NCBI GenBank assembly: GCA_029817715.1 | Contig: JARUPY010000085.1 | Span: forward strand, 5,456,001 to 5,520,000 | DNA: 64,000 nt | From: Melastoma dodecandrum | Taxonomy: Eukaryota; Streptophyta; Magnoliopsida; Myrtales; Melastomataceae | Reading direction: 5' to 3' | In this document: positions 1 through 10,843 of the stretch, in pieces | Numbering within the stretch: the first letter of the stretch is position 1 | Layout of the letters: every line of letters begins with the position of its first letter | Made by a program: the position numbers and the translations under genes | Notes under the pieces: generated by a model | Database searches by the model: none | Told to the model about the DNA's origin: nothing | Seen by the model: the letters and a program-made list of their open reading frames with translations, nothing else

Positions 1-1
1 G

Positions 2-2221
2 GCATCGCCGACTTCATATGCACCGAGGACCTACGCTGTCGCTACCATTAGACCGCCTGTGCCTATGGTGGCCAATCCTAGACCGCCCGCTCCTGTGATG
101 ATGCGCCAGCAGCCAAAGCCTGCACAACAAGAACGTCCCCGACGCAGATTGGAGGACCTGGTTCCGACCCCCGATCCATTAGATGTCATGTTTACCCGGC
201 TGAGAGGCATGGGCTTCATCTCACCCGTGGACCCCAAACCGACCAACCCTTCTTCTTTTGGCTACAACCCCAAGGCGAGTGGTCAATATCACTCTGGAGC
301 ACTGGGGCACGACACCAAGGATTGCATCGCGCTCAAATTCAAAATTCAGAACTTGTTGGATGACGGCGTTATTACGTTCGCGACACCGGCTACGACTCCA
401 AATGTCATGAGCAACCCATTGCCCGCACACGTCAATTATGTCGGGACAAATCCCTTCGCACCGCTGGTTGATCATGAAGAGGAGGTGCATTTACATGAAG
501 TGGAGCAGGAGATCACTGAATGCGGCAATGTAGCGGAGCTCAATAGGGGACGAGGCTGGAGACGCCGACCCCGCATGCGCACTCACTACATACCACCCAA
601 TATGGCTATACCCCTGAACCTTATGCCGACATATATTAGACAAGCCAAGAAGCAAAAGGAGTCTGATATTAAGAAGGTGGATGATATAGAGGTCAAGACG
701 GGTGAGTTCGAAGGGGAAGAATATATCAACATGATCGAGACATATCGCGGTCGAGGACGAGGACGAGGACGAGGCCGTGGACGTGGACGTGGATCCTACG
801 GAGGAGATACACACCCTTTACAGATGCATGCCGCTATACCGGACATTTTCCCCCAAGTACTCCCTCGAGCACCATATGTCTACATCCCATTGGGTCCAGC
901 GCAACCGGAAATGCCGCCTCAAGCACTTGCACCGATACAGATGGAACCAAGGAGTCCAGTTGTCATTGGTCCAAGTGGCATGACACCCAGCCCAGAAGTT
1001 GAGCTCATCACCCGTTCGGGAAGAGTGGTGCCGGCTCCAGAGCCTCAACAACAGCCTGAGTCTTCAAAGCCCAAGGGGCCGTCGAATGAGCAAATTCGCA
1101 AGGTGATCTACTCGGTGAAAGAAAGCGACTACAACATTGTGGAGCAGCTAAAGAAGCAACCCGCCCATATCTCTCTTTTCGACTTGATCCATTCTTCTGA
1201 CAAACACAGGGAGATGTTGGAGAAATTTCTGGCCGAAGTACACGTACCGGAAGAGATTGAGGTCAACGCGCTGGACTCGTACATGAATGGCATGCTGGCA
1301 AACAATGCTATCACCTTCTCGGAAGATGACCTCCCGAAAGGAGGGCGGGACCACAACGGCGCTTTGTTCATCACGCTCAAATGTCGCGATACTATTGTTT
1401 CCAAGGTGCTCATCGACGGAGGGTCCGGAGTCAACATCATCCCACTCGATGTGGCTCATAAGCTCGGTATCAACATCGAGAAACTCCCACCTTCCAGCTT
1501 GACCATTCGAGCTTTTGACGGCGCAAAACGTCAGGCCCACGGCGAGGTGACTCTAGAGATTAAAGTGGGGCCCACTCTCTTCTCCTCCGCATTCCAAATC
1601 CTTGAGACCGCCGGATCCTTCAACATGCTGCTAGGACGTCCGTGGATCCATCAAGCCGGGGCAATCCCTTCGACTTTGCACCAGATGGTCCGTTTTCCTT
1701 CAGATGGCAAGCTCATCACAGTCAAAGGGGAGTGTACCATGGAGTTGTGCCATGAAATTGACATGCCTTACGTCGGAGAACCAGCTGGCGAACCATCGAC
1801 GGCTCAAGCGTTCGAGATGGTGAACATGGTCAGGAGGGACTTCAGGTCAGATCCCCTAATGGGTCGGGGCAACCGCAGCGCTGCTCGACAGTTCATCAGA
1901 TTCGGGTACCGGCCTGGTCAAGGACTCGGAGCTCAAGGGCAGGGCATCCGACATCCGATCGACATACCTACCCAGCTGGGGACACGCGCTCTCGGATCCA
2001 ATGGTAATGAACCACGGAGGCCTAAGATAACAATCCAGGACATGCGCACTGGCGGCAAGTCAGCCATCCCTTTTGTTCGTTCGTCAGCAACGACAATGGA
2101 AGGTGAGATCCTCTCCGAGCAGGTGGAGGGTTTGAAGATTGAGGCACAAGAGCCCGAAGAAGAAATCAACATGATGGAAGCGTCGAACCCGGCTGAGTCA
2201 GACATGCCGCTCGAAGGGTGA
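2..2221 (+). CDS. Copy A gag C-terminal part plus aspartic protease and G-patch (partial, open at left edge)
   Basis: The frame is open from base 2 to the TGA at 2219-2221. The order visible is: the C-terminal end of gag; a zinc-knuckle-like segment near 270-330, whose first cysteine is glycine here (copy B has cysteine); an Arg-Gly run near 745-795; a retropepsin around 1360-1640 with IDGGSG as the likely active site and a later LLGRPW motif; and a G-patch near 1890-1960 with GYRPGQGLG. The first active-site residues differ from the usual DTG/DSG, as is common in Tat elements. The frame is intact here, whereas the same region in copy B is frameshifted. The changed zinc-knuckle residue may still weaken nucleic-acid binding. 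Confidence 0.85.
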   Translation, partial: ASPTSYAPRTYAVATIRPPVPMVANPRPPAPVMMRQQPKPAQQERPRRRLEDLVPTPDPLDVMFTRLRGMGFISPVDPKPTNPSSFGYNPKASGQYHSGALGHDTKDCIALKFKIQNLLDDGVITFATPATTPNVMSNPLPAHVNYVGTNPFAPLVDHEEEVHLHEVEQEITECGNVAELNRGRGWRRRPRMRTHYIPPNMAIPLNLMPTYIRQAKKQKESDIKKVDDIEVKTGEFEGEEYINMIETYRGRGRGRGRGRGRGRGSYGGDTHPLQMHAAIPDIFPQVLPRAPYVYIPLGPAQPEMPPQALAPIQMEPRSPVVIGPSGMTPSPEVELITRSGRVVPAPEPQQQPESSKPKGPSNEQIRKVIYSVKESDYNIVEQLKKQPAHISLFDLIHSSDKHREMLEKFLAEVHVPEEIEVNALDSYMNGMLANNAITFSEDDLPKGGRDHNGALFITLKCRDTIVSKVLIDGGSGVNIIPLDVAHKLGINIEKLPPSSLTIRAFDGAKRQAHGEVTLEIKVGPTLFSSAFQILETAGSFNMLLGRPWIHQAGAIPSTLHQMVRFPSDGKLITVKGECTMELCHEIDMPYVGEPAGEPSTAQAFEMVNMVRRDFRSDPLMGRGNRSAARQFIRFGYRPGQGLGAQGQGIRHPIDIPTQLGTRALGSNGNEPRRPKITIQDMRTGGKSAIPFVRSSATTMEGEILSEQVEGLKIEAQEPEEEINMMEASNPAESDMPLEG

Positions 2222-2534
2222 ACCTTTCCAACTTTACTTTTTGCACTTAGAATAATCGAGTCTAGAATAATTTACCTTGCTACATTCTGGTCGCGGACTA
2301 GCAAGGTTGTCCGTATGTAACGTGACTCGAGTTAGTGTCTGTGGGATCGGGACGCTGATGTTAATGGGCGAATCTGAGGAAACAACGAGGGCCCCGCTGA
2401 GGACTGATCCCACAATGTTTTAATGTTTTATTCTATTTTGGAACGCTTGACTTACCATAGTTGCACATAGTATAATAATTCAAATTTCATGCAATTCAGC
2501 TACAAGCACGATCTTGACTTGTTCTTACATGTAG
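2218..2534 (+). other. Candidate intron between protease and RT, copy A
   Basis: A GT at 2218-2219 lies within the stop codon region of gag-pro, and a pyrimidine-rich tract ends in TTACATGTAG at 2534. Removing these 317 bp takes out the stop codon and places the upstream frame in register with pol, which is open from 2536. Ogre elements are known to have a spliced intron at this place. The donor (GGGTGAAC) is weak by consensus, so a neighbouring donor is possible, but any donor after the TGA would leave the stop in. Confidence 0.6.
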
Positions 2535-5500
2535 GAACTGCGCTTCGGACGTACCTGAAAATACCCCAGAACATGACGAAGTGATCATAGATAACCCAAG
2601 ATCCCTCGATGGCTACCATGGTCTCGAGCTAGGTCTCCAACGACATGAAGAACCAAAGGAGATAACATTACAAGAACCCAAAACAATCAACATCGGAACG
2701 GATGATGAGCCCAAAGAGCTACACATCGGTGCTGATCTCCCAACAGATGAGGCCAAGAGCATCGTCAACCTACTCAGGGAGTTTTCAGATATCTTCGCTT
2801 GGACGTATGCGGATATGCCAGGTCTAGACCCGGAGATAGTGGAGCACAAAATCCCCACTGATCCACTAATCCGTCCCACTAAGCAGAAACAACGACGGTA
2901 CAAGCCCGAGCTAGCTCTTGCGATCAAGGAAGAAGTCGACAAACTCCTCAAGGTCAACTTCATCGAGGTAGCCAATTACCCACAATGGGTCGCCAACATC
3001 GTCCCCGTCATCAAGAAAAACGGGAAGGTCCGAGCCTGCGTCGATTACCGTGACCTTAACAAAGCGAGTCCCAAAGACGACTTCCCTCTGCCACACATCG
3101 ACTTGCTTGTGGACAATACTGCTGGTTTTAACAGGTTTTCTTTCATGGATGGATTTTCCGGGTACAACCAAATACGTATGGCTGAAAAAGACAAGGAGAA
3201 AACGACTTTCACAACACCCTGGGGCACATTTTGCTACCAGGTCATGCCTTTCGGACTCAAGAACGCTGGGGCAACTTATCAACGCGCAATGGTGGTCCTC
3301 TTCCATGACATGATGCACCGAGAAATCGAAGTCTACGTCGACGATATGATCGCAAAATCCAGAGCGGAAGAATACCACACTGTTGTTCTCCGCAAGCTAT
3401 TCGAACGACTTAGCAAGTACAAGCTTCGTCTCAATTCGGCAAAGTGCGTCTTCGGGGCGACATCAGGCAAACTTCTAGGGTTCGTTGTCAGCAGCAAAGG
3501 TATCGAAATCGACCCCGACAAAATCAAGGCAATTCGCGATCTCTCAGCACCAAAGTCAGTTAAGGAGATTCGGGGCTTCATGGGTCGCGTCAACTACATT
3601 GGAAGGTTCATCTCTAACTTGGCAGATACATGTAAACCCCTCTTCAAGAAACTAAGGAAAGATGTAAAATTTGAGTGGGACGACGACTGTAAAACCGCAT
3701 TCGAGCAGATAAAGGCTTATCTAACAGAACCGCCCGTCCTCATCCCGCCAAAGCCGGGGCACCCTCTCACGCTCTACCTCACAGTTCGAGAAGAGTCATT
3801 CGGAGCCATGCTTGCCCAACAGCTGCCAGGCGCCAAGGAACATGCAATTTACTACTTGAGCAAGAAATTCACTGATTGCGAGTCCCGGTACACTATGTCA
3901 GAACGTACCTGTTGCGCACTCGTTTGGGTGCTACACCGACTTCGACAGTACACTCTCCACTATGAGATCTTACTAGTATCCGAAAATGATCCCCTCAAGT
4001 ATCTCTTTGACAAACCAACACTGATAGGAAGAATCTCCAAGTGGCAGTTGCAGCTAGCTGAATTCGACATCAGATTCCACTCAACTAAGTCAATCAAAGG
4101 TAGAACAATCGCTGATCACATTGCGGAATATCCAGGGACAGATAATTCTCCTTTGGAAATCAAATTACCAGACGAAAACATTTTCCTCACCGAGTCGCAG
4201 CAAAGGTGGACAATGTATTTCGACGGTGCAGTCAACTCTTCTGGTTCAGGTATTGGAGCAGTAGTGATATCCCCAGACGGACAATACTATCCAACAGCTG
4301 CTAAAGTCACCTTCCCCTGCACAAACAACTTTGCTGAATACGAAGCGTGTATCCTCGGCCTATTACGTGCACTCGATATGCGGGTCCGATTTCTTGACGT
4401 TCATGGAGATTCGGCACTCATTATCTCCCAGACAAACGGGGCATGGCGCACACGGGATCCAAAGCTCATCCCATATCAGGACTACCTACAAACACTAGCC
4501 TGTCAATTCATTGATATCGAATTAATTACCTCCCACGGGCAGATAATCGTTTCGTTGATGCACTTGCTGTTCTTGCATCAATGATTCCATTAGCAGGAGA
4601 AATAGAGATCGAGCCTTTTCGCATCAACATCACTGAGGATCCAAGCTACATGCACGTTGAACCCTGCCAACCTGGGGACTCACCACCATGGTTCACATAC
4701 ATCAAATCTTACCTAGAGACGAACGCATTTCCCCAAGGCAGCACAGGAAAGGAACGCAAATTCATCCGAAGGATTGCAAGGAGCTACTTCCTCAATGGCG
4801 ACGTGCTCTACAAGAAGTCCTTCACAACAGCCCTCATGCGGTGCGTTACCGAACAAGAAGCCCAGGCTATCATCTTTGAAGTCCATGAAGGCGTTTGTGG
4901 ACCACACATGAACGGTTATGCTCTCGCTCAGAAAATCATGCGTCAGGGATACTACTGGCTCACAATCGAGGCCGACTGCATCAAATACGTCAAAACCTGC
5001 CACAAATGCCAGATCTACTGCAACAAGGTGCATGTCCCTCCAACAAGGCTCTACCCACTGTTTGAACCGTGGCCGTTCTCAATGTGGGGTATGGACGTCA
5101 TCGGACCAATTAATCCCAAGGCATCAAACGGACATCGATTCATACTGGTCGCCATCGACTACTTTACTAAATGGATCGAAGCACAATCTTTCAAGGAAGT
5201 CACCGCGAATAACATTATACGTTTCATGCGGGCAAACATCATCACCAGATACGGAGTACCAGAGCTGCTCGTCACCGACAACGGCACAAACTTCAACGGC
5301 AACCAAATGAATACTCTATGTACTGAATTTCGAATCAAACACTTGAACTCTTCACCATACCGTCCACAAATGAACGGTGCAGTCGAAGCTGCCAACAAAA
5401 ACATGAAAAGGATTCTTCAGAAGACGGCAATCACATATCGAGATTGGCACGAGAAGCTCCCTTTCGCATTACTCGCTTACCGGACGACGATGCGCACTTC

Positions 5501-5936
5501 GACTGGGGCAACTCCCTTTGAACTCGTCTATGGCACTCAAGCAGTCATTCCAGCAGAGGTCAAGCTGCCTAGTCTCCGGATCTCGTCCCAAAGCAACATG
5601 ACCGAAGAAGAGAAGGTTAATCACCACCTCGCCCATCTCGACTTCATCGATGAGAGACGACTTGCTGCAATCGACCACATGCAATGTTATCAACAACGCA
5701 TGTCCAGGGCATTCAATAAAAAGGTCAAAGAGATCAAGTACAAGCCAGGAGACCTCGTCCTCAAACGGATCCTTCCAAACGTCAAAGATCCTAGGGGAAA
5801 ATTTGCTCCAAACTACGAGGGACCATTCGTCGTCAAACACGCTTTCTCAGGAGGAGCGACCATCCTAACAAAGATGGATGGAGGAGAACTGTCACAACCA
5901 ATCAATGCGGACGCTCTCCGACGTTACTACACTTAA
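2535..5936 (+). pseudogene. Copy A pol: RT, RNase H, archaeal RNase H, integrase (frameshifted)
   Basis: The reverse transcriptase carries VDYRDLNKASP, the MPFGLKNAG block and the catalytic YVDDM (about 3330). The first RNase H follows, then a second archaeal-type RNase H beginning MYFDGAVNSSGSG (about 4210). A one-base deletion near 4523, relative to copy B, shifts the frame just after this domain, and the first part stops at 4584. Integrase continues in another frame to 5936, with an HHCC zinc finger (HEGVCG..., CHKC) and a D,D-35-E core (GMDVIG, VTDNGTNF, MNGAVEAANK). Every domain is recognisable, but a single continuous pol product is not possible from this copy. Confidence 0.9.
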
Positions 5937-8144
5937 ATGGTGTCAGGGTTCTGAATTAGTAGTATTCATAAAAAAAAAGGGAGAATCTTACGATTACTAC
6001 TCTCTTCATCAAATTAAACGAGGTTACATGAGCTTATTTCATTTACGTCCTTTGTCTCGTGGGCAGGTACAAGAGCTCCTCACACGAATGGTACAAAAAA
6101 ATCCTGTGACGAAGGCAAGGGTGGCAGAGTGGTAAAGCTTCAAGCCAAAGGCTTGCGGCAGTTTCGTCAATCCTTTGATTCCTTCGGACAAAGATGCAAT
6201 GACGAAACCATACAAAAGGAGAATACCAAAACTCTACTTCACCCTTTTTATCAATGAAGTTACATGAACAAACTTCATTTTTACTCTAACGGAAACAAGT
6301 CACATGAACGTACTTGTTTTTCGCTATCTATTTGATAGGTACATGAGCTTCCTTACAAAATAGACATTGGGTAGGAGTAATCTTCGTTAATCCTTCGATT
6401 CCATCGGACGAAGATGCAATGACGAAACAAAAAAAGGGGAAGTATCAAAGCTCTACTTCATCTTTCATATAAACGGAGTTACATGAGCAAACTTCATTCT
6501 TATTTTAAGATAAACAAGTTACATGAGCTTATTTGTTATCTGTCCTTTGCTTGGTGTAGGTACATGAGCATCCTACATTATAGACGAAGGCGCGGGTGGT
6601 CGGGTGGAAAATTTCGAACCAAAGCTTCGGAGTTGCCTTTGTTGTCACCAAAGATGTTCAAATCGAAAGGAAGTATCATCTACACTACTCTCTAACAAGA
6701 TTTCTTGTCATTTTCCAGACGGAGTCATACCTCCATTTCCCCAGCTAGGGTCGATTACGTACACCGCATTCATCAACAAGAGTCGAATATACAAGCACAT
6801 TCTTCCAGGATGACCACCGAGCTGTGTAGGCACATGGACATCCGCACAGTACGGTATATGACTGGGACATAAGAATGCGAACACCTTCCCCACGAAGCTT
6901 ACACAGGAGTACCACCTTAGTATGACGTCTCCAAAGAGGTTTGCATACCTGAATCTATTCATTTCTTAAGCATTTGCATGCCTATTTGCATACAATTCGA
7001 AAATATTTTTATTAAGAATGCTTCTGAGCGGAAGTGGAGAAGGCAAGCCCATTCCTAAACACCTACCCCAGAGTGATGAGTGCAAACACTATGAGGGTTC
7101 ACATGTAAATGTCCGGGCGGACAACGAATCCTTTGACAAAAGATGCTCAAACCGGGATGAGATCGAGCATTTCTTCTCTACCCCAAACACAAAAGTTGAC
7201 CATTGCTAACCCTTTTCGAGCCAAATTTGAAGTTTTTTTTGTATACACTACGCCCCCAAGTCTAAGGACCGCCTTACATTGAGGTAAATGGAGATCCTGT
7301 AGTAAGAAACCGGAAGCAATGGACCATAGAGGCGACACTTCCGGAAGGTCCAAGTGAAGAAGCACCGTCAACAAACATGAACAATTGAGATGTTTCCAAA
7401 GATAGTCGTCTTCATCAACACAACGAAAATCCCTAAAGAGTCCAAAGCATCTCCAACAAAAGAAAAGAGGGCAAGACCACCAAAACAAAGAGAAAAAAAA
7501 AATAGAGGCAAAATTATCACAGTGATCAAAAGCAAAACACAACAAGCAAAAGAGCAAATTAAAGCACTAAGGCCGACATGAACGGTCACAAAAGCAAAGG
7601 TGCTATCTCCCGGACAAAACGAGGAGAATATTTCCCCAAAACATATAGATCGGTCATGTCTCCAACGGAACATCTCAACGGACTTCCTGTCAGATAAATG
7701 GAGAATTCGCTTAGACGGTGGAACCTCTATGGTACAATAGCTTTCGATGAGGTCCTTAGACTCATTCCTTCAAAATGACAAATTCAAAAAAGTTCTTATG
7801 CCGAAGCTACATTACAACCATATAGAGACTCCTTCGACTGGTACATGAGCATCCAAATCAAAGGAATTCTGAAGTCTAACCGAGATATATTTCAGAAAAT
7901 GAAAAAAAAAATGATGAGTCGTGAGGGAAGCCATGAAGCCATTCTCCAATCTCACTCAGAAGCAGTTGTAACATGACATGCAAGTGCATCGTAATCATCA
8001 TGTTTGATTACCTCTGTCTGCCTTTGTCGTTGCTAATGATCTTCTTGTTGAGCTCTCAGGATACGGGTGGTCAAGGACGATCCCCAAACATAATTTGAGG
8101 TATTATTGGTATCCTTGCGAGAAAATCTTCTCAGATTTCCTCTC
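5937..8144 (+). other. Copy A long 3' noncoding region with repeated stem-loops
   Basis: No conserved coding frame is seen. The proximal part (5990-6600) holds two imperfect modules of about 220 bp. Each has an outer inverted repeat with an inner hairpin (6161-6208 and 6381-6428), then three small hairpins with loop consensus ACATGA(G/A)C: 6253-6279, 6293-6319 and 6328-6363, then 6475-6495, 6513-6537 and 6555-6577. A variant lies at 6823-6848. The rest (6600-8144) is A-rich sequence without any gene that I can support. Confidence 0.8.
6253..6279 (+). repeat. Stem-loop with ACATGAAC loop (best example of the series)
   Basis: The 9-bp arms AATGAAGTT and AACTTCATT are perfectly complementary and enclose the loop ACATGAACA. 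The next hairpin (6293-6319) has different arms (AAACAAGT and ACTTGTTT) but nearly the same loop. The stem pairing is therefore kept while its sequence changes. The same hairpin is present in copy B at 21182-21208. Confidence 0.75.
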
Positions 8145-8158
8145 AAGGAGGGGCAAAC
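8145..8158 (+). other. Polypurine tract of copy A
   Basis: AAGGAGGGGCAAAC lies immediately before the TGTAATACC start of the LTR. The same tract precedes the second LTR at 23076-23089. This is the expected primer site for plus-strand synthesis. Confidence 0.75.
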
Positions 8159-8411
8159 TGTAATACCTCAAATTTTATCATTAATGGTCTAAACCCATCC
8201 TTCATTCGGCCCAATCCATTTCCTAACCTTTTTTTTCGATTTTTATAAAAAACTCTTAACCTTATCGACTCCCATGATTTTCGCCTTCCTAAAATAAGAA
8301 AAGGAAACGAATAATTTCACACGATGATCCAATCAATCACGCGATATTGGGGAGGGGGGAGAAATCCCTTCCTAAAAGAATTCTTTCTTAAAAAGAGGGT
8401 GCAGACACACG

Positions 8412-8420
8412 TATATAAAA
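8412..8420 (+). promoter_or_regulatory. TATA-like element of LTR A
   Basis: TATATAAAA lies 253 bp into the LTR and is identical in LTR B. The inverted LTRs further right have TATTTAAAAA at a similar distance (about 295 bp). If used, transcription would start near 8445, making the 5'-terminal (U3) portion short and the transcribed LTR portion unusually long. An alternative TATAAATAA-like site is at about 10834, where AATAAA could instead be a polyadenylation signal. Confidence 0.5.
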
Positions 8421-9769
8421 AGGGGAGACACACAGAGAGACAGGGGGGATCGGAGCACACGGAGACAGACCAGTGCCTTGACCTTCTGAGATTGTTCCTC
8501 TCCTACATCCAGTTCCTCCCAAGGTAGGTTCGGCAGCAGTGACATGGAAATCCCTCCGTCGCCAACTCAAACCCATTAGCCGCCGACTCTCCCAGATGCA
8601 ACAGCCGCGATATCGAGCCTCGACGACGACCCCAGCGTGGCGATTTCTGAGCCCTTTTCGACGATCCAACCCGTCTCGATCCCCCGCCTTATGCGGAGAA
8701 CTGTCCTTGAGCTCCTCGCGGATGCACATCTGCGTTGCGAGGAGCTCCCCTTTTGCTCTAACTTGTTTCCTTTTCTACGTACAGGTCTTTCCAGCCAATC
8801 GCCCACCTCCCGACACCCTCCGTAACGGTGAACGTACGCCACTCCCAAAGCTGCATCGACGATGGCGACACCCACAGAATCCTGGACAATCCAGCAACTC
8901 CTCTGTCCCGACATCTCATCGACTATGAGGACGGCGACCCACCCAAACTCAACCATAATCAGTCGCCCTGGAGACAGAGCTCTCCTCTTCCGGTGTTTCC
9001 TGACATCTGCGGCTCATCCCTTGCAGCTTCACCCCCTGCATCTCCCCGACATTCCTGAATCGGCGCAACCCTCAGCCCACCTCCCTTCGGCGTTCCCGGC
9101 GATCATGCTCTTCCCGGAGGCGACTTCCAGCCCTTCCTCGACGTTCCAGCTCCATGGCAACGGTGATCACAGCCCCGCTTCGGCATCCCCGAGACATAGC
9201 GACGGCCAGCCTCCCCTGTCCTTGACGCCCAGCCCTTGTCTCCACCGGTTCCACAACACCCTCCCCGGGGCGAACCGTCCTCCAGTATTACCCAGCGGCG
9301 GATCAGCCTCCCTCCAGCGTCCTCAGCCCAACGGTGGTGGATCCCGAGCCCTCCCGATGTTCCTGACCCAACGGTGGCGAACTCATGCTCCTTCCCCGGT
9401 GGCCCTCAAACCCGGATCCGGCGGCGATCTTCTCCCCAGCTCCAGTCCGCCGCTTCGCCATCCACATCGAGCCCAGAAACCACAACAACCGCTCATCCCC
9501 GACGCTATTCCAGGCGCGCCCACCAAGGAGGCCGCGCCCGTGTGTCCCCAACCAATTCGCTCCACCACCGCGAACCAAGCTTCTTCTCTCCGGACCTGTG
9601 GTGGGGCAGGTGAAGCCCAGCTCTCGAAGCCGTTGTCGTGTGGAAGCAACCCCATCATCTCACTTCGTTTTCATCGCGAACGAGCTGCAGAAGAGAAACG
9701 AGACTTCTAGGACAGAGGGAGAGCGACTTTTTTACAAAGGTAAAATCTTTGTCTTTATCATTTTTTATC

Positions 9770-9771
<2 letters not shown>

Positions 9772-9815
<44 letters not shown>
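9772..9815 (+). repeat. (TTA)n microsatellite in LTR A
   Basis: This is an uninterrupted run of TTA/ATT triplets with one T-rich interruption. The corresponding run in LTR B (about 24706-24755) is longer, so repeat number differs between the two LTRs. Confidence 0.85.
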
Positions 9816-9816
<1 letters not shown>

Positions 9817-10442
9817 GGTATAATGCCCGCATTCCTTTTGGTAATTGTTTATATTCGGTGTTCTGTATCTTGAATCAACAACGGTTAGAATTTTTTTTCC
9901 TTTTTTAGGATTTCGTCTTTAAATTTTATTTCATTTGTTAAAATAAATTATACGTTCAACTTTTAGATTTCTAGTAACTTTTAATTACCCCTTTAAGTTA
10001 AATGTCCTTGTTTATTCTTTTCTTACTATTTCACTATTATTATTATTATTTTCATAAAATATAAAATTTCGTCCGCATGTGTTTTGATAAAAAATGTGAA
10101 CTTAGCAAAAATGACAGGTAAACTTTTATGAATGTCTTTAATTAATTTATTCAAATAATAGTTGCATGAATTTCGTTATGTGATAAGTAATTTTCATTGT
10201 TTTACATATGAGACATGAAATACACAATCAAATTCATCTTTAAGTTAATTTTAAGTATTGATCTACTTTATTTAAGAACTTTCTAACAAATTTTCTTGAT
10301 TTATTTTGCATGGAAAATTAAACGAGAATTTCGAGGTAATCGACAAGTCGATCTCAACACGGTGGAGGGTTCACTAAAGCGTCCTCAACTGACTGACTCA
10401 ACGCTAATATAAGCCCCCTCCAGTCGGGCCTCAGGTACATAA

Positions 10443-10517
10443 GGGAGGTGCGGGCCTCCCGTTTTTTTTTATTTCCCACATGTAACGGGTCGTGGGCCCA
10501 AGTGCATAGGCCCACGA
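10443..10517 (+). repeat. Pair of conserved hairpins in LTR A
   Basis: The first hairpin has arms GGGAGG (10443-10448) and CCTCCC (10455-10460). The second has TCGTGGGCC (10490-10498) and GGCCCACGA (10509-10517) around the loop CAAGTGCATA. In LTR B the second stem is TTGCGGGCC/GGCCCGCAA, and in the inverted LTRs CCGTGGGCC/GGCCCACGG. Changes are thus compensated on both sides. Confidence 0.7.
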
Positions 10518-10837
10518 TCACCGCCCTTCCTTGCTCCCTTTGATCTCAATAATTGTCTGTGCCTGCCCGCATGTTCTAGGCCCATAGGTTTATCGTCGCA
10601 TGCGGTTTATAAAACAAATAAACATAAGTTCGGGCCCAAAAAGCCTGAATCGGGTCCAACGCCCGTAAAACACTGACACGAGTCCGGAGTCATGCCCGGA
10701 TAGGGTCCAACGCCCGTTAAACAAAAGTAAATCTTTTGGAGCAAACACCACCTCCCTTTTCGCATGTTAGAATGTAAGAGTCAGTAACTAGGAATCTTCG
10801 AACCAACTGTTTTTTTCCGACTTAAACAGCTTTCATA

Positions 10838-10843
10838 AATAAA
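10838..10843 (+). other. AATAAA in LTR A, possible polyadenylation signal
   Basis: AATAAA within CATAAATAAAG sits about 330 bp before the LTR end. It is conserved in LTR B (25779-25784) and in both inverted LTRs. It could also be part of a TATA-type sequence, so its role is not settled. Confidence 0.4.

Larger units (their letters stand above)
1..8158 (+). mobile_element. Tat/Ogre-type Ty3/gypsy retrotransposon, copy A internal region (5' part outside window)
   Basis: This stretch matches 14929-23089 almost base for base, with an offset growing from 14928 to 14931. It starts inside gag and runs through protease, reverse transcriptase, both RNase H domains and integrase, then about 2.2 kb of noncoding DNA ending in a purine-rich tract directly before an LTR. 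The lineage call rests on the archaeal-type second RNase H after the first, the G-patch after the protease and the candidate pro-pol intron. The 5' LTR, leader and start of gag must lie left of the window. Scattered substitutions and single-base indels separate it from copy B, so the two are recent relatives. Confidence 0.93.

Noticed and set aside
818..1051. Many antisense frames over gag and pol, repeated in both Ogre copies
   Set aside because: They are shadows of the sense frames. Their conservation between copies simply follows from the near identity of the DNA.
6115..6190. tRNA-like stretch with TGGCAGAGTGG (resembles an A box) and a hairpin CAAGCC/GGCTTG
   Set aside because: No B box or complete cloverleaf could be placed, and the stretch is part of the repeated noncoding modules of the Ogre element.
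8862..9710. Proline- and serine-rich open frame of 282 codons in LTR A
   Set aside because: It lies inside the LTR in GC-rich, low-complexity sequence. In LTR B a single base change introduces a stop near 24308 and the frame is not kept, so there is no sign of coding constraint.
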